Assembly: GCF_023897015.1 (NCBI RefSeq)
Contig: NZ_JAMHFY010000005.1
Location: 1-64,000, forward strand
Reading direction: 5' to 3'
DNA from: Desulfosporosinus nitroreducens
GTDB lineage: Bacteria > Bacillota > Desulfitobacteriia > Desulfitobacteriales > Desulfitobacteriaceae
DNA: 64,000 nucleotides
Shown here: in pieces, positions 42,723 to 49,980 of the stretch
Numbering within the stretch: position 1 is the stretch's first letter
How the letters are laid out: every line of letters begins with the position of its first letter
Notes under the pieces: model-generated
Database searches by the model: none
Seen by the model: the letters and a program-made list of their open reading frames with translations, nothing else
Told to the model about the DNA's origin: nothing
Made by a program: the position numbers and the translations under genes

Positions 42723-43391
42723 TTATAAAGGCTCAATAGCCATTACTTGCTCAATTTTGGGCAATTTTCTCATTAGATCAAGAACGGCATCGTTAATCGC
42801 TTGATCTGTCTCTAGAATCATCAGGGCTTGGGCCCCCCTCTTTTCACGTGAAACCCGCATGCTGGCAATATTAATTTGGGCCGTCGCCAGGAGGAGAGTC
42901 ACTTGAGCGACTAATCCGGGGAGATCCTGGTGCAAAATTACCAATGTGGGATAGTCCCCCCGAATTTCCACTTGAAAGTCATTGATCTTATGAATAACTA
43001 TAGTCCCTCCTCCAACAGACGAACCGACCACTTGAACCTGGCCACCTGATCTTCCAACTAAATCAAACTTCACAGTGTTGGGATGAACCTCTCCGAGATC
43101 TGCAATTTCATACTTAACGCTTAGACCTCTTTCTTTTGCCAGCTTACGAGCATCTGGTATCCTTTCGTCATCAGGAAGCAAGCCTAGAAGTCCTGCGAGT
43201 AACGCCAAATCTGTCCCATGCCCTTTCCCCGTTTTTGCAAAAGAACCATGCAGAAAAATCGTCCCTTCAACAGGTTCATCTCCCAAGATTTTTCTAGCCA
43301 TTCCTCCCAAGCGAACTGCACCAGCTGTGTGTGAACTAGACGGACCAACCATGATAGGTCCAAGAAGATCAAATACATTACTCTTTCCCAC
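42723..43391 (-). CDS. sdaAB: L-serine dehydratase, beta subunit, GTG start
   Basis: This partner of SdaAA is 222 residues. It has VFDLLGPIMVGPSSSHTAGAVRLG at the N-terminus and a C-terminal ACT domain (TLVILHQDLPGLVAQVTLLLA) that may sense an amino acid. The GTG at 43389-43391 follows GGGGGGG by 5 nt and yields MGKSNVFDLLG; an earlier in-frame GTG at 43427 has only a weak site. A terminator of the upstream fakA lies 50 bp before it, so a separate promoter or read-through is required. Confidence 0.93.
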   Translation of the reverse strand: MGKSNVFDLLGPIMVGPSSSHTAGAVRLGGMARKILGDEPVEGTIFLHGSFAKTGKGHGTDLALLAGLLGLLPDDERIPDARKLAKERGLSVKYEIADLGEVHPNTVKFDLVGRSGGQVQVVGSSVGGGTIVIHKINDFQVEIRGDYPTLVILHQDLPGLVAQVTLLLATAQINIASMRVSREKRGAQALMILETDQAINDAVLDLMRKLPKIEQVMAIEPL

Positions 43392-43442
43392 AACTTCCCC
43401 CCCAATATTAATGGAAAACTTGGCCACACCTAGCCATATAAG

Positions 43443-43471
43443 AAAAAACCTCCGGAAAAATTCCGGAGGTT
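43443..43471 (-). terminator. Rho-independent terminator after fakA
   Basis: AACCTCCGGAA and TTCCGGAGGTT form an 11-bp stem with a 3-nt loop, followed on the minus strand by a T run. It starts just after the fakA stop at 43475. Confidence 0.9.
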
Positions 43472-43474
43472 AAC

Positions 43475-45187
43475 CTATTCCACACCAAAGATATAATAGT
43501 AGAGCGGTTGCCTACCGGGATGAACCTCAACTTCGATGCTTGGATTCTCTTCTCGGAGCCAATCCTGGAGACGTTCAACCTCTTCAAGTTTTGTATCTTC
43601 TCCATAAAATATTGTAACCAAGTCATGGGTTTTCCATTCCATTTTATCCAATGTTGATTGCGCCACTTCATATAACGATTTTCCCGTAGAAACTATTACA
43701 TCTTCAATCAATCCTAATATATCACCGTCTGAAATAGTTAAATCCCCATATTGAGAGTCCCTGACAGCATAAGTTACTTCCCCGGAGCGAACACTGCTTA
43801 GCCCTCGTTCCATATTCTTAATATTTGTCTCTGCTTCTCCATCACTGTTAAAACTCAGTAACGCCGAAATCCCTTGGGGTATCGATTTACTTGAAATCAC
43901 ATGCACTTCTCGTTCCTGCACAACATCTTTTACTTGACGAGCGGCCATGATGATATTCCCATTGTTCGGCAAGATAAAAACCTGTCGAGCAGGAACCTTC
44001 CGGACTGCCTCAGCAAGATCTTCAGTACTTGGGTTCATAGTCTGCCCACCGAACACCACCTCGTCGGCACCCAGACTTATAAAGACATCCGCAATTCCCT
44101 GACCCATTGCAACAGCTACCACACCAAACTCCTTGAGCGGTTGGCCTTGATGTTCAATTCTCGTGTCAGTCTGCAAATCCTCTGTTGTCTCATTTTCTTT
44201 CATGGCATGGGCCATGCTCTCATTTTGCTCTAACATATTATGGATTTGAACTTGGTGAAGTGAACCCCATTGTATGGCGTAATCCAAGATCTTACCTGGA
44301 TTTTTGACATGCACATGAATTTTTACCACTTCAGACGTCCCTACAACGAGCAGGCAGTCCCCACGGTCTAATAAATCTTGTTTTACCTGTTCAACACGCA
44401 AATCAGTTCCCTTTACCAAGAATTCTGTGCAATAAGGGTAGTCCAGGTTTTCGATTTGCATAAATTCTTGTCTTGTTGCAGTAGATCCTTCTACATTTGA
44501 CTTTAGCGAACTTTCCGTTTCGCTCATGGTATCTGAAATAGACGTTTCTCCAGTTAATACTGCAATCCACCCACCTAAGATTACGAGGAACCCTTGCCCG
44601 CCAGCATCAACTACCCCAGCTTGTTTAAGCACGGGCAACATTTCCGGTGTTTTGGCTAGGCTTTTTAATCCCTTTTGCTCTGCTTCTTTAAGAGTCTCCA
44701 GCAGAGATCCACCACTCTTGGCCATGGCTAAAGCTGCTCGCGCTGTCTCCTTCGAAACCGTTAGGATCGTGCCCTCAACAGGTTTCATGACGGCTTTATA
44801 GGCCGTATCTACCCCTGCTTGCAACGCTTGGGCGACTTGAAGAGCATTGGCCGTATTCAACCCTTCCAAACCCTTGGCAATACCTCGCAGGAGCTGAGAA
44901 AGGATAACCCCTGAATTTCCGCGAGCACCCATTAAAGACCCCATCGAAGCGGCTGCGGCAACTTCTCCGATGGATTTGCCAGTTATCTTTTCCGCGTCCC
45001 TCGCCGCAGACTGAATCGTTAAGTACATATTCGTTCCAGTATCCCCATCTGGTACAGGAAAGACATTCAGAGCATCAACTTCATGCTTTTTTAATTCTAG
45101 GGCCTTCGCCCCCGATGCCATCATCTGTCTCCATAGTTGTCCGTCTAGAACACTTGTTACCTTTGCAGCTGCTGGTCTCAAAACCAT
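43475..45187 (-). CDS. fakA: DAK2-domain fatty acid kinase subunit FakA (YloV)
   Basis: This kinase phosphorylates fatty acids held by a DegV/FakB partner, feeding exogenous fatty acids into phospholipids. The 570-residue protein has an N-terminal DhaL/DAK2 domain (NVFPVPDGDTGTNMYLT, GARGNSGVILSQLLRG) and a C-terminal DegV-like half (ending YYYIFGVE). It follows asp23 by 18 bp, the universal Firmicute pairing. It ends in a strong terminator. Confidence 0.93.
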   Translation of the reverse strand: MVLRPAAAKVTSVLDGQLWRQMMASGAKALELKKHEVDALNVFPVPDGDTGTNMYLTIQSAARDAEKITGKSIGEVAAAASMGSLMGARGNSGVILSQLLRGIAKGLEGLNTANALQVAQALQAGVDTAYKAVMKPVEGTILTVSKETARAALAMAKSGGSLLETLKEAEQKGLKSLAKTPEMLPVLKQAGVVDAGGQGFLVILGGWIAVLTGETSISDTMSETESSLKSNVEGSTATRQEFMQIENLDYPYCTEFLVKGTDLRVEQVKQDLLDRGDCLLVVGTSEVVKIHVHVKNPGKILDYAIQWGSLHQVQIHNMLEQNESMAHAMKENETTEDLQTDTRIEHQGQPLKEFGVVAVAMGQGIADVFISLGADEVVFGGQTMNPSTEDLAEAVRKVPARQVFILPNNGNIIMAARQVKDVVQEREVHVISSKSIPQGISALLSFNSDGEAETNIKNMERGLSSVRSGEVTYAVRDSQYGDLTISDGDILGLIEDVIVSTGKSLYEVAQSTLDKMEWKTHDLVTIFYGEDTKLEEVERLQDWLREENPSIEVEVHPGRQPLYYYIFGVE

Positions 45188-45205
45188 ATCCCCCTAATCT
45201 TTTAC

Positions 45206-45562
45206 CTACTCTAAAACGCGAACACCTTTTACGTTCACATTCACTTGGGATACGTTTAATCCCGTAAGCTTCTCAGTGGTATAACGAACGCGCTCCATAA
45301 CACTAGCGGCAACTTCAGAAATCTTAACGCCGTATCCAACGATGATATAAAGATCAATAACAACTTCATTGTTATTAATGGTAACCACCACACCACGGGC
45401 CAAATTCTCCCGTCGCAACAAATCGGCTACTCCATCCGTAATTTTACGTGAAGCCATACCGACTAAGCCGTAACACTCAACCGCCGTAGCACCTGCAATC
45501 GTGGAAATGACTTCTTCAGAGATTTCAATTTTACCTAAATGATTAATGATTTCTTTTCCCAT
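45206..45562 (-). CDS. Asp23/Gls24 family envelope stress response protein (YloU)
   Basis: This 118-residue Asp23-domain protein may associate with the membrane or envelope; its biochemical role is unknown. It contains KIEISEEVISTIAGATAVECYGLVGM and ends VNVNVKGVRVLE. The ATG at 45560-45562 follows GGAGGG by 7 nt; a longer frame from 45631 would start within the promoter. It is divergent from rpmB, as yloU is in B. subtilis. Confidence 0.93.
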   Translation of the reverse strand: MGKEIINHLGKIEISEEVISTIAGATAVECYGLVGMASRKITDGVADLLRRENLARGVVVTINNNEVVIDLYIIVGYGVKISEVAASVMERVRYTTEKLTGLNVSQVNVNVKGVRVLE

Positions 45563-45602
45563 ATAAGGACCCTCCCCTTCCGGTATCGTCCACGTTGAAC
45601 TT

Positions 45603-45631
45603 ATTCTACCAAGGAAATGAAAAATGTTCAA
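45603..45631 (-). promoter_or_regulatory. Sigma-A promoter of asp23-fakA
   Basis: TTGAAC and TAGAAT are separated by 17 bp on the minus strand, 40 bp upstream of the asp23-like start. Confidence 0.8.
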
Positions 45632-45774
45632 AGAAAAAGTGAAAAAAATTCAATAGAACTCTTAGTATTTCTTCATTTGATGAAATAAATTCCAAATTCC
45701 AGGCGAATTGGCCCTAACTCAATCCCCCTAAATAGGAACTCCAAGGATATTTAAGAAAAATCCGCAAAGGAACC

Positions 45775-45803
45775 TTGCCAACCAGCAAGAGTTTTGATAA
45801 AAT
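45775..45803 (+). promoter_or_regulatory. Sigma-A promoter of rpmB
   Basis: TTGCCA and TAAAAT are separated by 17 bp on the plus strand, 38 bp upstream of the rpmB ATG. Confidence 0.78.
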
Positions 45804-45841
45804 GAACAAGTGTCATTTCGGCTGCAAAGGAGGTTTAGCGC

Positions 45842-46033
45842 ATGGCTAATGTTTGTGCTGTATGCGCCAAAGGAGTAGTCACTGGATTTCAAGTCAGCCA
45901 CTCTCATATAAGAACAAAGAGAACTTGGAAACCAAACTTGCAAAACGTTCGTGCAATAGTGAACGGCACTCCTGCCCGGATCAAAGTTTGCACCAGATGC
46001 TTACGTTCCGGTAAAGTACAACGCGCTGTCTAA
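45842..46033 (+). CDS. rpmB: 50S ribosomal protein L28 (zinc-binding form)
   Basis: This 63-residue ribosomal protein starts [21 protein letters not shown]. It has Cys5, Cys8, Cys50 and Cys53, so it is the zinc-binding form. It is a single-gene plus-strand unit with its own promoter, an AAAGGAGG site and a terminator, divergent from asp23. Confidence 0.96.
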   Translation: MANVCAVCAKGVVTGFQVSHSHIRTKRTWKPNLQNVRAIVNGTPARIKVCTRCLRSGKVQRAV

Positions 46034-46039
46034 TGAATC

Positions 46040-46067
46040 AAAAGCCCGACATTTGTTCGGGCTTTTT
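46040..46067 (+). terminator. Rho-independent terminator of rpmB
   Basis: AAAGCCCGA pairs with TTCGGGCTTT around a short loop and is followed by a T run. It begins 7 bp after the rpmB stop. Confidence 0.92.
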
Positions 46068-46101
46068 TCATACTCAAAATCCACCTCTTTTTCCCAGCCC
46101 A

Positions 46102-46281
46102 GAGGGTGTGATTTTGCGGAGTGAACCCTTTAGGCAGAGTCGCGTCAATCGCGCTTGGATTTCGAAGTGCCGGCGTGGCAGAGGTTCACATGCAGAACCA
46201 CCCAGAGGTTGCCAACGCTCGCTTCGAAATCCAGCGCGATAGCGACGGCGCCTAGGGTGAGCGGAGCAACATCACACCTTC
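46102..46281. repeat. 180-bp structured element, family 2, copy 1 (between rpmB and hslO)
   Basis: The element is 180 bp with inverted ends (GGTGTGAT at 46105, ATCACACC at 46271). Inner stems are CCCT/AGGG, GTCG/CGAC, ATCGCGCT-t-GGATTTCGAAG with its complement at 46222-46240, and GCGTGGCA/TGCC-a-ACGC. A loop containing ACATGCAGAAC and CCCAGAGGT is conserved with copy 3 (47542-47721). Stem sequences differ between the copies but pairing is kept. An extra half-arm (46286-46304) follows and includes the hslO stop codon. Confidence 0.88.
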
Positions 46282-46294
46282 GCGCGCAACAACA

Positions 46295-47170
46295 TCACGC
46301 CCTCTCCCAAATTTCCCGTAACTCTTCAACATTAAACTGAAAATGTTCATTGCAAAAATGGCATACCATCTCGGCTTTTTCATCCGAGATCAGGTCTGCT
46401 ATTTCTTTTTTACCCAGGGACACCAAGGTGCCACTCAAACGTTCTTTTGAACACGTACATGTAAATCCAACCGAACGTCGCTCTAAGACATGATAAGAGA
46501 GTTTCCCCATCAGAAGACCCAATAACTCGTCCATGTTTTCACTCTGGGCTGCCATCTCACTAATACCCGCCCCTAACAGCCCAAGCTGACTTTCAATCGC
46601 TTGGATATCTTCTTCGGTTGCCCCAGGCAACGGCTGAATCAGAAATCCGCCTGCTCCAGCAACATGATAATCTTTTTCAACCAAAACCCCGAGCAACATG
46701 GCTGAAGGAATTTGTTCAGAAGATAACAAGTAATGCACTAAATCCTCGGCAATCTCCCCGCTAACCATAGGAACCGTTCCAGTATAAACCTCACCATTTT
46801 GCAAACTTCTGCTAACTGTTAACTCACCGCAACCAACCGCTGCGCCAACGTCAAGCTTACCAGAAGCCTTAAGCGGCAGGTCCACCAAAGGTTCCCGAAC
46901 ATAACCCCTTACCTCACCCTGCGCATTTCCAACAGCAACAACCCCCTCCAGAGGCCCGTCACCTAATAAGCGCAAAGTAACACTCTCTTCACCTTTGAGG
47001 GAACTGGCCAGGATAAGAGCTCCAGTCATCAACCTCCCTAACGCTGCCGTTGCCACCGGAGACATACCATGACGTCTGCGCGCTTCCTCCACCGTATCCG
47101 TTGACTTCACCAAAACCCAACGAGCATTCCCCTCAAGCATAGTACCAATCCAAAGTTCATCATGTTGCAT
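46295..47170 (-). CDS. hslO: Redox-regulated chaperone Hsp33
   Basis: This holdase chaperone is activated by oxidation of a C-terminal zinc centre. The 291-residue protein has the N-terminal Hsp33 fold (TGALILASSLKGEESVTLRLLGDGP) and the cysteines Cys238 and Cys240 (CTC) plus Cys270 and Cys273 (CHFC). Its last codons and TGA lie in a repeat arm (AGGGCGTGATG), so the C-terminus EIWERA is partly encoded by the repeat. AAGGAAG precedes the ATG. Confidence 0.94.
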   Translation of the reverse strand: MQHDELWIGTMLEGNARWVLVKSTDTVEEARRRHGMSPVATAALGRLMTGALILASSLKGEESVTLRLLGDGPLEGVVAVGNAQGEVRGYVREPLVDLPLKASGKLDVGAAVGCGELTVSRSLQNGEVYTGTVPMVSGEIAEDLVHYLLSSEQIPSAMLLGVLVEKDYHVAGAGGFLIQPLPGATEEDIQAIESQLGLLGAGISEMAAQSENMDELLGLLMGKLSYHVLERRSVGFTCTCSKERLSGTLVSLGKKEIADLISDEKAEMVCHFCNEHFQFNVEELREIWERA

Positions 47171-47362
47171 AATCGTCTTCCTTATCTGTAATCTTATTTT
47201 TCTAACACTGAAATATGATGTAACGGAACACCCAGAACAACATACACACCTAGTCTATCCCTAGCAAGCGCTCATTACACTCCCATTCAAGCCCAAACGC
47301 CGCAAGATCAAACGATTCAACCATCCCACCCGACCCTTCCAGCGCCCCTAGACCCTCCCCTA
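47171..47362. other. Gap between hslO and the family 2 repeats
   Basis: I see no gene or clear promoter in these bases. It is the start of the 541-bp hslO-thiN gap, whose remainder consists of family 2 repeat copies. Confidence 0.4.
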
Positions 47363-47510
47363 AAGGGCGTGATGCCACGGGGTGAACCCTTTAAGCAGAG
47401 TCGCTTTAATCCCGCCTAGATTTCGAATCACCAGCGTGGCACGGATATCCGTGGATGGACTGATGTCGCGATGCGATGGCGCCTTGTGAGCGGATCAACA
47501 TCAAACTCTC
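47363..47510. repeat. Degenerate family 2 element, copy 2
   Basis: The left arm (AAGGGCGTGATG ... GTGAACCCTTTAAGCAGAGTCG) and the first inner arm (CCTAGATTTCGAATCACCAG) match family 2. The matching right inner arm is missing and is replaced by CACGGATATCCGTGG. The right end (TGAGCGGATCAACATCA) is a decayed terminal arm. It looks like a rearranged 148-bp relic. Confidence 0.7.
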
Positions 47511-47541
47511 CCGTTCCCTGCCCCCGTCGACCCCAAGCCCA

Positions 47542-47721
47542 GAGGGCGTGATGTTGCGGAGCGAACCCATTAGGCAGAGTCGTGTCAACCATGCTTCGAT
47601 TTCTCGGTGCCAGAACGGCACGGGTTAACATGCAGAACAGCCCAGAGGTTTGCCGTTCTCGCCGAGAAATCAAGCATGGTAGCGACGGCGCCTTGGGTGA
47701 GCGGAGCAACATCACGCCCTC
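47542..47721. repeat. 180-bp structured element, family 2, copy 3 (downstream of thiN)
   Basis: It is the same length as copy 1. The ends GAGGGCGTGATGTTGC and GCAACATCACGCCCTC are a perfect inverted repeat. Inner stems are CCCA/TGGG, CCATGCTT-c-GATTTCTCGG (47589-47607) with CCGAGAAATCAAGCATGG (47662-47679), and AGAACGGCA/TGCCGTTCT. The thiN stop codon lies inside the right arm. Confidence 0.9.
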
Positions 47722-48371
47722 GCGCACCTGGGCATAACCACCATAACCCAGCCCTCATGAACCTCAACCACTGCCTTCTCTCCCAAAAAAACATTACTCA
47801 CACCCCGCGGACGGTCCTGACGAAGAACGCCCTTCTGAAGCGGATAATACAGCCCCTCTGTCGTGACAACCGACTCCTCTGACATCGAAATCAACGAGAG
47901 TTCCTGCCCGGATGCCCCCCAGATCTCTTCCCGCCCCTGAACAATCCACAATTCATGCTCAGGGTCAATTACGCGTATCCGATACCCTTTCTTGGCATAG
48001 GCGAGCATAAGCCCTACATTACCGAAGAAATGATCAATTCGTTTTCCAGTCGCCCCATACAGCCAAATATCCTTTTCGCCAAGCAAACGAGCCTTTTCCT
48101 CAGCCCGCAAAAGTGCCAATTCAAGATCCGTTTCATCTTTTTCACAGGGATAACGTTCAATAACACATCCCACATCTTTAAATCGATCTAAGTTTTCAGG
48201 TAAAATCGAATCCAAGTCTCCGATTATCAGATCAGGCATACGCAAAGACAGGGCAGCATAGTTTGCTCCCCCATCCGCACAAATCAAAAAATCAACCTCT
48301 TTAAGAACTTGCTTTCCCCATTCCAAATCCCAAACGCCATTTGCTAAGACAGCAATCTTGATATCAATCAC
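47712..48371 (-). CDS. thiN: Thiamine pyrophosphokinase
   Basis: This enzyme makes thiamine pyrophosphate from thiamine and ATP. The 219-residue protein contains CADGGANYAA at 31-40, IIGDLDSI, KDETDLELAL and YGATGKRIDH, all family motifs. The last residues, PRCARA, and the TGA stop are read from the end of a family 2 repeat. It follows rpe by 5 bp, as in B. subtilis. Confidence 0.93.
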   Translation of the reverse strand: MIDIKIAVLANGVWDLEWGKQVLKEVDFLICADGGANYAALSLRMPDLIIGDLDSILPENLDRFKDVGCVIERYPCEKDETDLELALLRAEEKARLLGEKDIWLYGATGKRIDHFFGNVGLMLAYAKKGYRIRVIDPEHELWIVQGREEIWGASGQELSLISMSEESVVTTEGLYYPLQKGVLRQDRPRGVSNVFLGEKAVVEVHEGWVMVVMPRCARA

Positions 48372-48376
48372 CGACC

Positions 48377-49036
48377 TTACTTCACGCTCGCAGCTTGACG
48401 AATATTTTTAACCGCTTGTTGCGGATCAGGTTGAGCAAATACAGCGGCACCGGCCACTAAAATATGAGCCCCCGCTTTGGCAACGACAGAAGCCGTTTCT
48501 AGATTAATTCCGCCATCAACTTCAATTAGACAAGAGGATTTGGTTTGAAGAAGATGATGATGAAGAACTTGGATTTTCGGGATAACGTTGGGTATAAATT
48601 TTTGCCCGCCAAACCCAGGATTTACCGTCATCAAAAGAACCATGTCCAAATCTTCCAAAATATACTTTAACCCATCAAGCGGAGTCGCTGGATTGAGTGC
48701 AATTCCAGCCGTCATTCCATGTTCTTTGATCTGTTGAATTACACGGTGAACATGAGGAGTCGTCTCTAAATGAAAGGTTATATGATCGGCACCAGCCGCA
48801 GCAAAATCTGCAATGAACTTCTCCGGCTCATCAACCATCAGGTGCACATCAAAACGCATACGCGAGTGATCTCTTATGGATTTAACCAAGGCCGGCCCAA
48901 AGGTAAGGTTGGGAACAAAGTGCCCATCCATGATATCGATATGTAAAACCTCTGCACCAGCCTCCTCAACCAGTTTTACCTGATCTCCCAGGCGGGAGAA
49001 ATCTGCGGATAATATAGAAGGGGCCATCTGTATCAC
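48377..49036 (-). CDS. rpe: Ribulose-phosphate 3-epimerase, GTG start
   Basis: This pentose-phosphate enzyme interconverts ribulose-5-phosphate and xylulose-5-phosphate. The 219-residue protein has APSILSADFSRLG, HIDIMDGHFVPNLTFG and LLMTVNPGFGGQKFI, with metal-binding His and Asp residues. The GTG at 49034-49036 follows AGAGGAAG by 7 nt and lies one base after the rsgA stop; an ATG at 49060 would overlap rsgA. Confidence 0.95.
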   Translation of the reverse strand: MIQMAPSILSADFSRLGDQVKLVEEAGAEVLHIDIMDGHFVPNLTFGPALVKSIRDHSRMRFDVHLMVDEPEKFIADFAAAGADHITFHLETTPHVHRVIQQIKEHGMTAGIALNPATPLDGLKYILEDLDMVLLMTVNPGFGGQKFIPNVIPKIQVLHHHLLQTKSSCLIEVDGGINLETASVVAKAGAHILVAGAAVFAQPDPQQAVKNIRQAASVK

Positions 49037-49037
49037 A

Positions 49038-49937
49038 TTAATACTTCCTCTCTGCTTCAATTACTTCTTTTAAAAATATAAGGTAGTGCTCGTAACGTTC
49101 AGGAGAAATCTCCCCTGTTTCCAGAGCAGCTTTAATCGCACAATTAGGTTCTTTATCGTGCAGGCAACTGTTAAAACGGCATAGACGTCGACGATTAGCA
49201 AATTCAGGGAAACAATCCGTTAATTCTGCGCGCTTCATTTCCGGTAAGAAGAGGGATGAAAAGCCTGGTGTGTCTGCTACCAGCCCCCCGGCACACACCA
49301 TTAATTCTACATGGCGTGTGGTATGGCGGCCACGCTTTGACTTAAGACTTATTTGCCCTGTTTTCAGCTTCTTACCAGGAGATAAGGCATTAAAAAGACT
49401 AGACTTCCCAGCTCCGGAAGGTCCTGCAAGCACACTTATCTTATTCGTCAGACGAACAGCGATTTGATCAATCCCCTGACCCGTCTCACTGGAAACCTCA
49501 AACACGTCATATCCGATTTTTCGATAGACATCCGTAATAGCATGACCCTCTGAGCCGTCGTTTAATGCGTCTTCTTTATACTTGTCTAATTTGGTAAAAA
49601 CTAAGATAGGCTCAATGCCCGCATCCGTCACTTGAATTAACAAACGATCCAAGAGATTGAGATCGGGCTTAGGAGAAGTCATGGCGAAAACCAGAATTGC
49701 TTGATCCACATTAGCAATAGCAGGCCGTGTTAATACATTTCGCCGCGGCTCTACAGATTCAATAGTCGCCTTATTCTCCTCTTCTTCCTCTTCCGGCAGA
49801 ATGTTCACCCGATCACCCGGTAAAAACTCTTGATCTTTAACGCGAAAGCGACCGCGCAGGGAACATTCCCATACTCGGTCCTCCGCATAGACATAATAAA
49901 ATCCTCCATATCCTTTGAGTAAGAATCCATTGATCAT
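49038..49937 (-). CDS. rsgA: Ribosome small subunit-dependent GTPase RsgA
   Basis: This circularly permuted GTPase checks maturation of the 30S subunit. The 299-residue protein has an N-terminal OB-fold, then G4 FTKLD, G1 GPSGAGKSSLFN, G3 DTPGFSS, and a C-terminal zinc knuckle (CRFNSCLHDKEPNC). It lies between prkC and rpe, the standard Firmicute order. Confidence 0.95.
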   Translation of the reverse strand: MINGFLLKGYGGFYYVYAEDRVWECSLRGRFRVKDQEFLPGDRVNILPEEEEEENKATIESVEPRRNVLTRPAIANVDQAILVFAMTSPKPDLNLLDRLLIQVTDAGIEPILVFTKLDKYKEDALNDGSEGHAITDVYRKIGYDVFEVSSETGQGIDQIAVRLTNKISVLAGPSGAGKSSLFNALSPGKKLKTGQISLKSKRGRHTTRHVELMVCAGGLVADTPGFSSLFLPEMKRAELTDCFPEFANRRRLCRFNSCLHDKEPNCAIKAALETGEISPERYEHYLIFLKEVIEAERKY

Positions 49938-49980
49938 TTTTATTCCTCACTAATCATCGTTTGGGAATTATTACATAGAA

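Noticed and set aside
46033-46340. Small plus-strand frames after rpmB
   Set aside because: They start at or inside the rpmB terminator and pass through the family 2 repeat.
47406-47794. Open frames of 70-100 codons in the hslO-thiN gap
   Set aside because: They run through family 2 repeat arms and into thiN; the pattern is explained by the inverted repeats.
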